Source: UBA1715 sp045615765
GTDB taxonomy: Bacteria; Bacteroidota; Bacteroidia; Bacteroidales; UBA1715
Assembly: GCA_045615765.1 (NCBI GenBank)
Contig: JAZLFM010000036.1
Span: forward strand, 1-28,145
Reading direction: 5' to 3'
DNA length: 28,145 nucleotides
Positions 11,768 through 19,143 of this stretch are shown here, in pieces. The notes under the pieces were generated by a model. The model saw nothing but the letters and a program-made list of their open reading frames with translations. It did no database searches and was not told the DNA's origin. A program made the position numbers and the translations under genes. The first letter of the stretch is position 1. The number at the start of each line of letters is the position of its first letter.

Positions 11768-14049
11768 GTTATTTCAAGAAAAGAATATACGAGGAACTTG
11801 GTGCAACCGACGAAGATCTAAAACTGACGGTCTATGGTTGGAACCACGATAACGACCTTGACTACAAGGTGGAAATGCCGGCATTCAAAGAAGACCGGGA
11901 CGGAAATATCGTGATTCCGGTGTACGACATACACCGAAACCTCATATATTTCGAGAACCCGGACTACACTGGACGAATGGGGACAGGAAGAGCGATGAAG
12001 GAGGTTGAAATAATCCGCTACGCAACTCCAAAAACCATAAAGGACGAAAAGACCGGAGAAGAGAAAACCTGTAAGTACAAGTATCCGAAAGGGGCGGAAT
12101 CAAGGCCGTATTTCCCTAGGTTGATACTCGAGATATACGAGAAGCACCAGCAACTCGATACATTGATTCTTACCGAGGGGTATTTCAAGTCGTTCAAGGC
12201 TTGTATGCATGGTATTCCGTGTGTTGGCCTACAATCAATATCAACATATCGTGACAAAAAATCCGGGGCAATGTTTAAGGATATTATAGACCTTATAGAA
12301 CGATGCAATGTACGTAATGTTGTTATGTTGTACGATGGAGACTGTTTCGATATTTCCCAGAAAGCATTGCAGCATGGAAAAGACTTGTACACACGCCCGG
12401 CTGGATTTATAGGATCATGCGAAAACATTAGAGAGTTGTTCAAGGATTTTGATGTTGATTTCTATTTTGCATGTGTAAATACTCAATCACACGATTCCTA
12501 CCCGAAAGGATTAGACGATTTGCTTATAGCAATGCGTGGAAAGGAGAAGGAGGTTGTGGACGATTTGATGCACCTTAGCAAACCTACAAAATATTTTTTC
12601 CGTGAGAATTGCCGCCGGAAAATGACCAAGGTGTATAACTTCTTCTGTTGTCAGAATATTGAATCATTTTATAGCCTGCACGAGGATAAAATCGGGACCC
12701 AGGAATTTGTTTTCAAAAGCACCCGATACAAATACGACCATGAGAAACAAACGGTTGTTGCAATTTTGCATCGTAACTTGGCAAACTTCTGCCGTATTGG
12801 CGATGATTACTACGAGAGTGTGCTTATTCCAAACCAATACGGACAAATCGATGCCGAACTGAAAGGTCGTAAAAAAGGAACCATTACCGACGACTTTGGC
12901 AAGGACGCTATACATAAAATACCTAAGTATAAAGCATTCTGCAATGTGCCAAACCATATACAATACCAAGCAGTTATACACGATTGCTACAATTTGTACA
13001 ATAAGTTTTCGCACGAACCGGTAGAGGGCGATTGTGAGTATTCGCTTACATTGGTAAAACATATTTTCGGCGAGAAATACTACGAAATGGGGCTTGATTA
13101 CATTCAGTTGTTATATCAGAGACCAACAGAGATGCTGCCAGTTCTTTGTCTTGTATCGAAGGAGAACAAAACAGGTAAATCAACTTTCGCAAAATGGCTT
13201 CGTGAGATTTTTGGGCTGAACGCCATTTTTGTAAGCAGCCAGGACTTTTCCGAAAACTTTAACTTCCACTGGGCGGGAAAGCTATTGATTATGTGTGAAG
13301 AAACAGAGCTCGATAAATCCTTTGTAATGGACCGTGTAAAATCGTTGTCAACGGCCGATAAACTTACCATGAACAGGAAGGGCAAGGACCACGAACAAGT
13401 GTCTTTTTTCGGGAAATTCATATTGTGTTCAAACAATGAGGAAAAATTCATAAAAGCTGGGAAAAACGATGAACGATATTTTGTACTGAAGGTGCATCCG
13501 ATAGAAACACTCGATCCATTCTTTTCGCAGAAACTATATGCGGAAATTCCGCATTTCTTGAATTTTCTAAATAACCGGCAATTGTCATATCCTAAGAAAT
13601 TAGACCGAATGTGGTTCCCGGCAAAAGATTACCGCACCGATGCGTTCGAGCGTGTGATAGCAGCCAATAGAACAAAGGCGGAAAGAGATATACGCGCTTT
13701 TTTACACGATATTTTTTGCGAATACAACTTCTATACAATTTATGATGGGAAGCCAGCTTTTTTAATGGATTTCAACTATATACAAAAGCAGCTGTTAAAT
13801 GGTAAATACGACCGGGACTATTTACGCCAGGTTATAGAAGATATGCCATGGAGGCACTACGAAAAGAATGGCGAAAGACCATGTAAACGGTTTAAGGTAC
13901 CGTTTTGGACAGAAGGTATTGTTACGGATGGAGTTGTTATAAGTTTTACCCAACACGTAGGGCGCCCATTTGTGTTTTTTGCCGAAGACTATCTTACCGA
14001 TGAAGAATTTGAGACATTAAAGAAAACAAAGCCAGAATATTTTGAATAA
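11764..14049 (+). CDS. Replication protein: TOPRIM-like primase region and superfamily 3 (D5/DUF5906-like) helicase
   Basis: 761-residue replication protein. The N-terminal half has a TOPRIM-like segment: LILTEGYFKSF with Glu138 and VVMLYDGDCFD with the Asp pair near 191-193, as in DUF3854-type domains. The C-terminal half is an SF3 helicase: Walker A NKTGKST with Lys472, Walker B LLIMCEETEL and motif C GKFILCSNNEEKF. Together these suit primase-helicase proteins that prime and unwind a viral or plasmid genome at its origin. The stop overlaps the next start (TAATG). Codon use is richer in GC and in CGG/CCG/GGA than the flanking genes, which suggests a separate history. No recombinase or rolling-circle motifs (HUH) are seen, so theta or strand-displacement replication is more likely than rolling circle. 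Confidence 0.85.
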   Translation: MSYFKKRIYEELGATDEDLKLTVYGWNHDNDLDYKVEMPAFKEDRDGNIVIPVYDIHRNLIYFENPDYTGRMGTGRAMKEVEIIRYATPKTIKDEKTGEEKTCKYKYPKGAESRPYFPRLILEIYEKHQQLDTLILTEGYFKSFKACMHGIPCVGLQSISTYRDKKSGAMFKDIIDLIERCNVRNVVMLYDGDCFDISQKALQHGKDLYTRPAGFIGSCENIRELFKDFDVDFYFACVNTQSHDSYPKGLDDLLIAMRGKEKEVVDDLMHLSKPTKYFFRENCRRKMTKVYNFFCCQNIESFYSLHEDKIGTQEFVFKSTRYKYDHEKQTVVAILHRNLANFCRIGDDYYESVLIPNQYGQIDAELKGRKKGTITDDFGKDAIHKIPKYKAFCNVPNHIQYQAVIHDCYNLYNKFSHEPVEGDCEYSLTLVKHIFGEKYYEMGLDYIQLLYQRPTEMLPVLCLVSKENKTGKSTFAKWLREIFGLNAIFVSSQDFSENFNFHWAGKLLIMCEETELDKSFVMDRVKSLSTADKLTMNRKGKDHEQVSFFGKFILCSNNEEKFIKAGKNDERYFVLKVHPIETLDPFFSQKLYAEIPHFLNFLNNRQLSYPKKLDRMWFPAKDYRTDAFERVIAANRTKAERDIRAFLHDIFCEYNFYTIYDGKPAFLMDFNYIQKQLLNGKYDRDYLRQVIEDMPWRHYEKNGERPCKRFKVPFWTEGIVTDGVVISFTQHVGRPFVFFAEDYLTDEEFETLKKTKPEYFE

Positions 14050-14273
14050 TGAACGAAGCGGTCGATAAAATAAAGAGTGTTCTTACATACTTAGGCTATA
14101 GCTATAGGTGTTGGAGCTTTGAGAATGGCAAAAACATTTATTTCCATATATATGAGAAAAAAGTGGACGGAATAACACTATTTTTCATATTAGAACTTTC
14201 GCGTAAACATGGCGGTACCGTATTTTTTGGATACAGTTCAAATTACTTGATTATACAGATTCATAAAAACTAA
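14049..14273 (+). CDS. Small hypothetical protein after the replication gene
   Basis: 74 residues, start overlapping the helicase stop (TAATG), so translation is coupled. Mixed alpha/beta with many aromatics (YLGYSYRCWSFENGKNIYFHIYEKK, GGTVFFGYSSNYLIIQI). No membrane segment or known motif is recognised. The tight coupling suggests an accessory to replication, which remains an inference. Confidence 0.6.
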   Translation: MNEAVDKIKSVLTYLGYSYRCWSFENGKNIYFHIYEKKVDGITLFFILELSRKHGGTVFFGYSSNYLIIQIHKN

Positions 14274-14289
14274 GAACAATACGAAGAAG

Positions 14290-14463
14290 ATATGTACTAA
14301 TTGTCTGTATTACCAGGATAGAAAATTTACTAATGATTTTCTACATATAAATTATTGCACTATGCACAACTGTTTTTTGTCCGCACAATCCCGAATACAA
14401 ACCAAACCGTGTTTTGTACCAAGGAAAAAGCCGGTAAATGATACACAGATGAGTTTATTTTAG
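14290..14463 (+). CDS. Small Cys-rich (zinc-ribbon-like) protein ending in a beta-clamp-binding motif
   Basis: The open frame 14281-14463 reads KKICTNCLYYQD, then NYCTMHNCF, then KPCFVP, and ends DTQMSLF. Cysteines are spaced CxxC ... C-x4-C ... C, as in small phage zinc-ribbon proteins. The C-terminal QMSLF matches the bacterial sliding-clamp-binding pentapeptide (consensus QL[S/D]LF), which would tether it to DnaN. There is no ATG, GTG or TTG in frame: the frame opens after a stop at 14248-14250. Either an ATA at 14290 starts translation (GAAGAAG just upstream), or ribosomes shift frame at the end of the preceding gene, or a base is missing. The conserved pattern argues that it is coding. 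Confidence 0.55.
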   Translation: MCTNCLYYQDRKFTNDFLHINYCTMHNCFLSAQSRIQTKPCFVPRKKPVNDTQMSLF

Positions 14464-14499
14464 TTTTTTTTTGAAAATTACACAATTTACTGTCAACTG

Positions 14500-14530
14500 A
14501 TTGATTTACAAAAAAGTTAGTATATATTTG
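14500..14530 (+). promoter_or_regulatory. Promoter of the YafQ toxin-antitoxin pair
   Basis: ATTG (14500-14503), 19 nt, then TATATTTG (14523-14530). The -7 box lies in an alternating TATATATTTGTATATATA stretch that could be the antitoxin's operator. Confidence 0.6.
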
Positions 14531-14554
14531 TATATATATTAAATCTTAAATTTT

Positions 14555-14755
14555 ATGGCAACAATTGTTTTAAATTATGATGGTCGAAACAAAGTAGCAG
14601 AAGCTATGATAAATAATTTATTGCTAACAGGAATATTTAAAACAAAATCAGAAGAACCAAATTCTGCAACCAAGAAAGCAATTGAAGAAGCAAGAAAAGG
14701 AAAGGTTATTCATTGTGGCAGTTTTGATAACTATAAAAAAGAATTAGAAAAATGA
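14555..14755 (+). CDS. Type II antitoxin for the YafQ-like toxin
   Basis: 66 residues. The N-terminal MATIVLNYDGRNKVAEAMIN should form a beta strand and helix for dimerisation/DNA binding; the C-terminal charged helix (ATKKAIEEARKGKV...NYKKELEK) should wrap the toxin. It overlaps the toxin by 4 nt (ATGA). The N-terminus is clearly related to the antitoxin at 18937 (MATITLEYDARN), although the two partner toxins belong to different groups. It probably autorepresses the promoter at 14500. Confidence 0.75.
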   Translation: MATIVLNYDGRNKVAEAMINNLLLTGIFKTKSEEPNSATKKAIEEARKGKVIHCGSFDNYKKELEK

Positions 14756-15042
14756 GAGATATTGTTATCACCACAAAGTATAAAAAAGACTACAAAGCCG
14801 CAGTAAAACAAAACTTACCAATTGATAAATTAGACGAAATAATTAAAAAGTTACAACAGGATATTTCACTTCCAATACAAAACAAAGATCATCAACTGGA
14901 AGGAACATACAAAGATTGTAGAGAATGCCATATAAACCCAGATTGGTTGTTGATTTATCAAAAGAATGATTGTGAAAAAAGTGAATTGCGAATCTTAACG
15001 CTTGTAAGATTAGGTTCTCACTCAAAATTATTCAAGAAGTAA
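14752..15042 (+). CDS. YafQ-family mRNA interferase toxin
   Basis: 96 residues of the RelE superfamily, YafQ branch. These toxins enter the ribosomal A site and cut mRNA within codons. All catalytic residues known from E. coli YafQ have counterparts: His47 (DHQLEG), His60 (ECHINPDW), Asp64, Trp65, His90 and Phe94 (GSHSKLF). The length is usual for the family. It is coupled to the upstream antitoxin and closed by a terminator, so it is a self-contained module between the replication genes and the candidate origin. Confidence 0.88.
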   Translation: MRDIVITTKYKKDYKAAVKQNLPIDKLDEIIKKLQQDISLPIQNKDHQLEGTYKDCRECHINPDWLLIYQKNDCEKSELRILTLVRLGSHSKLFKK

Positions 15043-15082
15043 GCGTATTATTCCATAAGTATCGGTGAGATACAATTGTAAC

Positions 15083-15116
15083 AAAAAGCCAGTTCCAAAA
15101 CGGAGCTGGCTTTTTT
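15083..15116 (+). terminator. Terminator of the YafQ module
   Basis: 14-bp stem AAAAAGCCAGTTCC/GGAGCTGGCTTTTT (one G-T pair), loop AAAAC, then T run. A near-identical GCCAGTTCC hairpin ends the YoeB module (19442-19482). Confidence 0.88.
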
Positions 15117-15160
15117 GTTGCCTGGCCTTCGTTTTTTACGAAAAAATTTTTGCAAACCTT

Positions 15161-15684
15161 GTTACATTTGTTACAAATGTTACAATCTTTATAAATAACT
15201 GAAAATGAGTATTTTATAATGTAACATTTTTTTGAAAATTGTTACAAATGTTACAAACAAAGAGAAAAATACATAAAATACTGAAAATGAACAATTTGTA
15301 TTTTTGACTGTAACAGGATGTAACAAACTTGTTACAAATTTTGTTACATTGTTACATTTTTGTAAAATGTTGAATGTCAATATTTTAATAAAAAACAATA
15401 AAATTACTTAATTTGTTGATAATCAATAATTTAAGTAATTTGTAACATTTGTAACAAATTTTAGGGGTATTGAAAATTTATTTTTTCAAAAAAAATAAAT
15501 TGTTAAAAAATCAGCAAAAAAGTAACATGTGTTCTGTCTCATGTTACAAATCTTAGTTTTTCTTAACAAATCGTATTTAGTGGTAGCATGTTTTACGAAA
15601 CGTCTGTAAAACTGCAAGCTATTAATTAAATTGCAAATACTCCGCAATTAAATTTTAATAGTGATTGATTTTCAGTTTGTTACA
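15161..15684. repeat. Iteron-like GTTACA/TGTAAC repeat cluster (candidate origin)
   Basis: This gene-free, very A/T-rich stretch holds about 15 copies of GTTACA or its complement. Plus-strand starts: 15161, 15170, 15179, 15241, 15250, 15331, 15343, 15351, 15543, 15679. Complement starts: 15220, 15309, 15319, 15441, 15450. Many are spaced by 8-10 nt, as GTTACAAAT-type units. Iterons of this kind bind replication initiators or partition proteins. I infer an origin; a regulatory array is the alternative. Confidence 0.65.
15401..15441. repeat. 41-bp near-perfect palindrome in the candidate origin
   Basis: AAATTACTTAA at 15401-15411 pairs with TTAAGTAATTT at 15431-15441, and the inner TTGTTGAT/ATCAATAA pairs with one mismatch. 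In all, 18 of 21 positions are symmetrical. It is all A/T-rich, so it may be an unwinding element or a dimer-binding site. Confidence 0.75.
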
Positions 15685-15765
15685 AAGTGTAAAAACGTGT
15701 GTACATGTTGTAATTAAACAAAATCTACTTTCTACTTTTATGAAAGAAAATTTACTCTTTGTAAA

Positions 15766-15813
15766 AAGGTGTTTACGGTGTTGTAAAATCAATTTACAAC
15801 ACTGTAATACCTT
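15766..15813. repeat. 48-bp palindrome upstream of the PBECR gene
   Basis: The inner 10 bp are perfect (GTGTTGTAAA 15778-15787 / TTTACAACAC 15793-15802, loop ATCAA). The symmetry extends outwards through GTTTACG/TGTAATAC to AAGG/CCTT with one bulge. No T run follows, so it is not a terminator. It may be an operator for the next gene or part of the origin. A further inverted repeat GTTTTAC/GTAAAAC lies at 15590-15612. Confidence 0.7.
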
Positions 15814-15862
15814 GTGAAAAGCCTGTAAAGTTGTTGTTTTTCAAATGTATATGCGTAAATAA

Positions 15863-16336
15863 ATGGCAGAAAATAGTATTCACAGGATGAATGAAAAAAA
15901 TAGTAATCAGAAAAAGAATTTAGCTGGTGTATTTGGAGAACAATTTTTGCAATTCAAAAATAAGCCAAAGGAAGCGATTTTATTCTTGAAAAAACATAAA
16001 CGAGGCGAATGTATTGCCGCTTTGCATAGAGACGATATTGGAGATATTGATATTGTATGGGGCGAAGTTACCGATGCAAAAAAGCACCTTGGTTTTGGTT
16101 TGTCTCACATAATTGATAAACACGAAAAAACAATCAATGAGTTAGGATTCAAAATTGAAGATTTTATTCCCATTGTTGTGCAATATGGTGAAATAAGCCT
16201 GAAAAAGTCTGATATTAAAAAATATGTGTTTGAAAGTAAGAACTTCCGTTTTGTTGTAAAAAGAGAATGGGATGGAGTGGAAAAGCAGCTGCTTTTAACT
16301 TCGTTTGATATAACAAAAAAACCACTAAAAAAATAG
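15863..16336 (+). CDS. PBECR-type phage nuclease (barnase/EndoU/colicin E5-D/RelE-like)
   Basis: 157 residues. The core DDIGDIDIVWGEV...GFGLSHIIDKH is the signature of phage-barnase-EndoU-colicin E5/D-RelE-like (PBECR) nuclease domains, which are usually found at the C-terminus of phage head or polymorphic toxin proteins. Here the domain stands alone. The conserved His in LSHIIDKH and the acidic DIDIVWG segment would form the active site; relatives cut RNA, often tRNA. The C-terminal strands (YVFESKNFRFVVKREW, KQLLLTSFDI) complete the small beta-sheet domain. No immunity gene is evident beside it. It could be a toxin, an early host-takeover RNase, or a packaged protein delivered on infection. 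It is single-gene, flanked by palindromes and its own terminator. Confidence 0.65.
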   Translation: MAENSIHRMNEKNSNQKKNLAGVFGEQFLQFKNKPKEAILFLKKHKRGECIAALHRDDIGDIDIVWGEVTDAKKHLGFGLSHIIDKHEKTINELGFKIEDFIPIVVQYGEISLKKSDIKKYVFESKNFRFVVKREWDGVEKQLLLTSFDITKKPLKK

Positions 16337-16345
16337 TGGTTTTTT
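16316..16345 (+). terminator. Terminator overlapping the PBECR gene end
   Basis: 12-bp stem AAAAAACCACTA/TAGTGGTTTTTT with an A6 loop. The stop codon lies in the 3' arm. Confidence 0.85.
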
Positions 16346-16351
16346 GGGTGG

Positions 16352-16404
16352 AATTGTAAGTACTGCACTCATTTACAATTTTACATGTTAGATACTCCCT
16401 AACA
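16352..16404. promoter_or_regulatory. Inverted repeats upstream of the virion operon
   Basis: AATTGTAA (16352-16359)/TTACAATT (16373-16380) and TGTTAG (16386-16391)/CTAACA (16399-16404) lie in the 140-nt gap before the 199-residue gene. They are candidate operators for late gene control. No clear TAnnTTTG box is seen in the gap. Confidence 0.4.
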
Positions 16405-16476
16405 AAACAAGACAAATGTAGTAATTTAAAATTAATGTTAAAGTAAAATAATGAATTATTATTTTTATAAACAGCT

Positions 16477-17076
16477 ATGAAATACGATAAAAAAACAACC
16501 TTTTCCGGAAGGTTTACGGATAAAATCCGTAACAAGTTCAACGAAATAGATCCGGATGAAGAAAGTTCAAAAACAACAGTCCAGGTTATTGAAGAAATTA
16601 TTGACGATTGCGACCACATGCCTGTCGATAAATCTTCTTTAGAAGAAATAGAGGCTCTTCGTGGTAAAATTGACGCCATTGAGGCTGAACGTCTGGCCGT
16701 AAACCAGGAACTCGAAGGAGTAAACAGTATGTATTCAGATTTGGACAAAAAATATACAGATACTGTTGCAGAATGTAAAAAATGGGAACAAATTGCCAAG
16801 GAAACTACTGCGAAGTTACAAGCATTGGAACTATCTAATTCAAATCTGGAAAAAGGCGTTTACAAAGTGTATTTACCACCAATGGCAGACGAATTAATTC
16901 AGGTAACGGTAAATCGTCTCCGTGAGAAATTTGGTGTTCCTGATTTGACACCTGCAATACTTTTGGTTGATTTGTTTGTTAAATACACAGCAAAACGACC
17001 ATCAGATTTCGCTTATCCGTTTGTGATTAGCAAAGATGAGTTCAGAGTAATAATGTCTCGATATACAAAAGAATAA
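16477..17076 (+). CDS. Coiled-coil protein, first gene of the virion operon
   Basis: 199 residues, function unknown. The N-terminus is polar and acidic (FNEIDPDEESSKTT), residues ~68-125 form a long coiled coil (EEIEALRGKIDAIEAERLAV and onward), and a compact C-terminal domain follows (GVYKVYLPPMADELIQ...MSRYTKE). No signal or membrane segment. It starts the run of genes leading to the packaging ATPase and is separated from the next gene by 2 nt. A scaffolding or DNA-organising role is possible but is only a guess from shape and place. Confidence 0.6.
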   Translation: MKYDKKTTFSGRFTDKIRNKFNEIDPDEESSKTTVQVIEEIIDDCDHMPVDKSSLEEIEALRGKIDAIEAERLAVNQELEGVNSMYSDLDKKYTDTVAECKKWEQIAKETTAKLQALELSNSNLEKGVYKVYLPPMADELIQVTVNRLREKFGVPDLTPAILLVDLFVKYTAKRPSDFAYPFVISKDEFRVIMSRYTKE

Positions 17077-17078
17077 CT

Positions 17079-17360
17079 ATGGGAGGATTAGGAATGTTAC
17101 AAAAGCCTCTAATTCGTGAGGCTAAAAGATTGCTTGTAGAGAACAGAAAAGGCATTGAAAAAACTTTTATGGAAACGCTTTCTGGTTACGAAAAGCAACC
17201 AGGAGAAGCAAGAATAATTGCAATGGTTTTCTCTGTTCCCGACGGAAGTGTAAACTATTCTGTAGTTGCACTTGATGCAGATAATAAGGTTGTTCGTGTA
17301 ATCGAAACGAAACCTTTATATGAATTAGGTTTAGAACTTATAGAAGGAGCGTTAAAATGA
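17079..17360 (+). CDS. Small hypothetical protein
   Basis: 93 residues, soluble alpha/beta. The N-terminal half is helical (PLIREAKRLLVENRKGIEKTFMETL); the C-terminal half looks like a beta sheet ending in a helix (ARIIAMVFSVPDGSVNYSVVALDADNKVV). No known motif is recognised. ATG 17079 is used, with ATG 17094 as alternative. It overlaps the next gene by 4 nt (ATGA) and sits just upstream of the packaging ATPase, so it probably belongs to assembly functions. Confidence 0.55.
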   Translation: MGGLGMLQKPLIREAKRLLVENRKGIEKTFMETLSGYEKQPGEARIIAMVFSVPDGSVNYSVVALDADNKVVRVIETKPLYELGLELIEGALK

Positions 17361-17923
17361 CACCAGAAGAAATGTTTGGAGGAGGTACTTCTGCATCCAT
17401 TCTAGAAACTCCTACCGAAACGCCAGGATATTCGTTTTCGACTGGAAGTGTTGAGGATTACCGTTCTCTTGCAAACGAAATAAGCAGTCCTAAACAGGAA
17501 TACGACGATGTTGAACAGTTTCCCGAAGAAGAAATAACAACACCGAAAAACAGTCGTGTATTATCGGCCAATACGGCTATGTTTCTTACTAATTCAATCG
17601 ACAGAGTTATGAATATAACACTGTCTGCAATAGCAGATGACGATGGAGAAACAGATTTTTCTGCCGATAACGACGAAAAAGCAGAAATGCGTGAATATTG
17701 GGCAGCAGTTTTTCCTGATCCGTCGAAACAGATGCCTCCATGGTTAGCAGCAGTAATTGCAGTTGTATTAATTTATGGATTAAAATTGAAAACAGCTGTA
17801 AGCATACGAAAAGCAAGACAACGAATAGAAGAAGATGAAAAGATAATTAAGCAGCAAGAACTTGAAAACGAGCGTTTACGCCGTGAATTAGCACATCTTG
17901 AAGAGAAAAAAGATGAACAATGA
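17357..17923 (+). CDS. Acidic membrane protein with single TM and C-terminal coiled coil
   Basis: 188 residues: a long acidic, Ser/Thr-rich N-terminal part (1-~125), one transmembrane segment (PPWLAAVIAVVLIYGLKL, ~127-144) and a charged coiled-coil tail (RIEEDEKIIKQQELENERLR). It overlaps the ATPase gene by 11 nt, so the two are tightly coupled. It could anchor the packaging ATPase at a membrane vertex; PRD1-type viruses use small membrane proteins for that. That assignment is inferred from coupling alone. Confidence 0.6.
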   Translation: MTPEEMFGGGTSASILETPTETPGYSFSTGSVEDYRSLANEISSPKQEYDDVEQFPEEEITTPKNSRVLSANTAMFLTNSIDRVMNITLSAIADDDGETDFSADNDEKAEMREYWAAVFPDPSKQMPPWLAAVIAVVLIYGLKLKTAVSIRKARQRIEEDEKIIKQQELENERLRRELAHLEEKKDEQ

Positions 17924-18521
17924 GCAAGAAATAGCACCAATACTTCCAGATAAGCCACACCCAGGCAGAACGGCAAAATGTATTTGCATAGTTGGTAAGC
18001 CGGGTTCTGGTAAATCAACTGTTGCCGTTGAGTTTATGACTGCGGCTGGAACAGGATTATTTGTACAGCCACAGCCAGACAACTGGACAGACAGAACTAT
18101 TGAGGCAGACATCAAAAACCGTGAAAAATGTAATTTCAAGGGAATAAAGCATCATATATACAGAGAAGATGAAGATTTTCGCTATATCTATAACAATTTT
18201 CATAATGCAATGATTTGTATGGATGACTGCCGGGCTTATGTTCCTGCAAATTTTGAATATTCACACGTAAGATTGTTTTTGCTTCGTCGCCGTCAAAGGA
18301 TGCTTGATGTTATATTTACAGCACACGGTTTCTCGGAAATTCCGCCTAAGTTGTTTACTTTCATTACTGACTATATTATAATGCCAATAAGTGACACGCC
18401 GGAGAAACGTAAAAACTGTATGTCTCAGGAGGTGCTTTCAGTTCTTTCGCAGACTGTTAAGGAAGTGAACGAGAAAGGAAAAACAAACCCACATTACAAT
18501 AAATGGATTCGTATTCAATGA
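17913..18521 (+). CDS. P-loop genome-packaging-type ATPase (FtsK-HerA / A32-like)
   Basis: 202 residues. Walker A GKPGSGKST (Gly28-Thr36, Lys34), Walker B MICMDDC (Asp104/Asp105), and a polar sensor after the next strand, VIFTAHGF (~134-140), preceded by an Arg run (LRRRQRM). This arrangement is that of small packaging ATPases of membrane-containing, tailless viruses (PRD1 P9 / A32 group) and of related Zot proteins. No transmembrane helix follows the ATPase domain, unlike typical inovirus Zot. ATG 17913 was chosen over TTG 17898. The gene overlaps its neighbours on both sides. It is the strongest sign that the element packages DNA without a large terminase. Confidence 0.72.
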   Translation: MNNEQEIAPILPDKPHPGRTAKCICIVGKPGSGKSTVAVEFMTAAGTGLFVQPQPDNWTDRTIEADIKNREKCNFKGIKHHIYREDEDFRYIYNNFHNAMICMDDCRAYVPANFEYSHVRLFLLRRRQRMLDVIFTAHGFSEIPPKLFTFITDYIIMPISDTPEKRKNCMSQEVLSVLSQTVKEVNEKGKTNPHYNKWIRIQ

Positions 18522-18709
18522 AAGCAATGTACAAATATGAACTTGCCGAATTGGCTGGAGTTTCACGAAAAACTCTTACAAAATGGATTTCCGAAAGAAT
18601 CTCCAGCCTTGATCCGTTATTTACCAATTACAATAAATATAGCAAGTTGCTTACACCGGCACAGGTAGAATCGCTTGCAAAACACTACTGTATAATTATT
18701 GAATTATGA
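18518..18709 (+). CDS. Small HTH protein
   Basis: 63 residues. MYKYELAELAGVSRKTLTKWISERI is a clear helix-turn-helix of the MerR/phage Cox kind. I chose ATG 18518, which overlaps the ATPase stop as ATGA; ATG 18503 would add five residues. It overlaps the next small ORF in the same way. It could regulate late genes or direct excision (Cox-like), but no integrase is visible here. Confidence 0.65.
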   Translation: MKAMYKYELAELAGVSRKTLTKWISERISSLDPLFTNYNKYSKLLTPAQVESLAKHYCIIIEL

Positions 18710-18840
18710 AAAAGAAGTTATTTTTATTCTTATACAAGCAATTTAGAAAATGGTATGAATGCAACTTGGACAAATTAATGCACGCTGAAACTGAAACAGA
18801 CAGATATTTTTACAGGAAAATGGCAGATGGTTGTTTTTGA
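18706..18840 (+). CDS. Small basic ORF (44 aa)
   Basis: Starts with ATGA overlap on the HTH gene: MKKKLFLFLYKQFRKWYECN, then LDKLMHAETETDRYFYRKM. Amphipathic and basic, with aromatic residues and no clear membrane span. Coding is supported only by the coupling and by the intact frame. Confidence 0.4.
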   Translation: MKKKLFLFLYKQFRKWYECNLDKLMHAETETDRYFYRKMADGCF

Positions 18841-18889
18841 TTATCTGAAGCGTATTATATTTTGTATTGGGAATCATTATAGGATTGCG

Positions 18890-18921
18890 TTTCGTTTGCT
18901 GTATATTTTTTCTTACATTTG
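18890..18921 (+). promoter_or_regulatory. Promoter of the YoeB toxin-antitoxin pair
   Basis: TACATTTG (18914-18921) is a good -7 box, 15 nt before the antitoxin start. TTTC at 18890-18893 could serve as -33 (spacing 20). Confidence 0.5.
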
Positions 18922-18936
18922 TGAAAAATATAAACT

Positions 18937-19140
18937 ATGGCAACAATTACATTAGAATATGATGCAAGAAACAGCAATGTTAAAAAATTTCTTGATGTTA
19001 TTCTTGCGACAAACTTTTTTAAGGTAAAAAGTGGCGAAAACTACAACAAGGATTTTGTCAAAAAAATAAAAGATGCCGAAAAAGGTAAAAAATACGTGTT
19101 CTCTGAAGAAATGGAAAAAAAATACTTTGGTAATTTATAA
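18937..19140 (+). CDS. Type II antitoxin for the YoeB-like toxin
   Basis: 67 residues. The N-terminal MATITLEYDARNSNVKKFLDVIL is related to the antitoxin of the YafQ pair at 14555 (MATIVLNYDGRN). The C-terminal half is Lys/Glu-rich (KKIKDAEKGKKYVFSEEMEKKYF), a flexible toxin-binding tail. It ends 3 nt before the toxin. Note that the two related antitoxins in one element serve different toxin groups. Confidence 0.75.
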   Translation: MATITLEYDARNSNVKKFLDVILATNFFKVKSGENYNKDFVKKIKDAEKGKKYVFSEEMEKKYFGNL

Positions 19141-19143
19141 TCT

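Noticed and set aside
15161..15684. CRISPR array
   Set aside because: The repeated unit is only 6-9 nt, spacing is 8-10 nt within groups and irregular between them, orientation is mixed, and no cas gene is near.
16215..16799. 194-codon minus-strand frame
   Set aside because: It runs antisense through the PBECR gene end, its terminator, the control region and the coiled-coil gene; those plus-strand features are better supported.
17913..18521. Inovirus-type Zot (filamentous phage)
   Set aside because: No transmembrane helix follows the ATPase domain, replication is SF3/TOPRIM rather than rolling-circle, and the element carries peptidoglycan hydrolase and spanin-like lysis genes.
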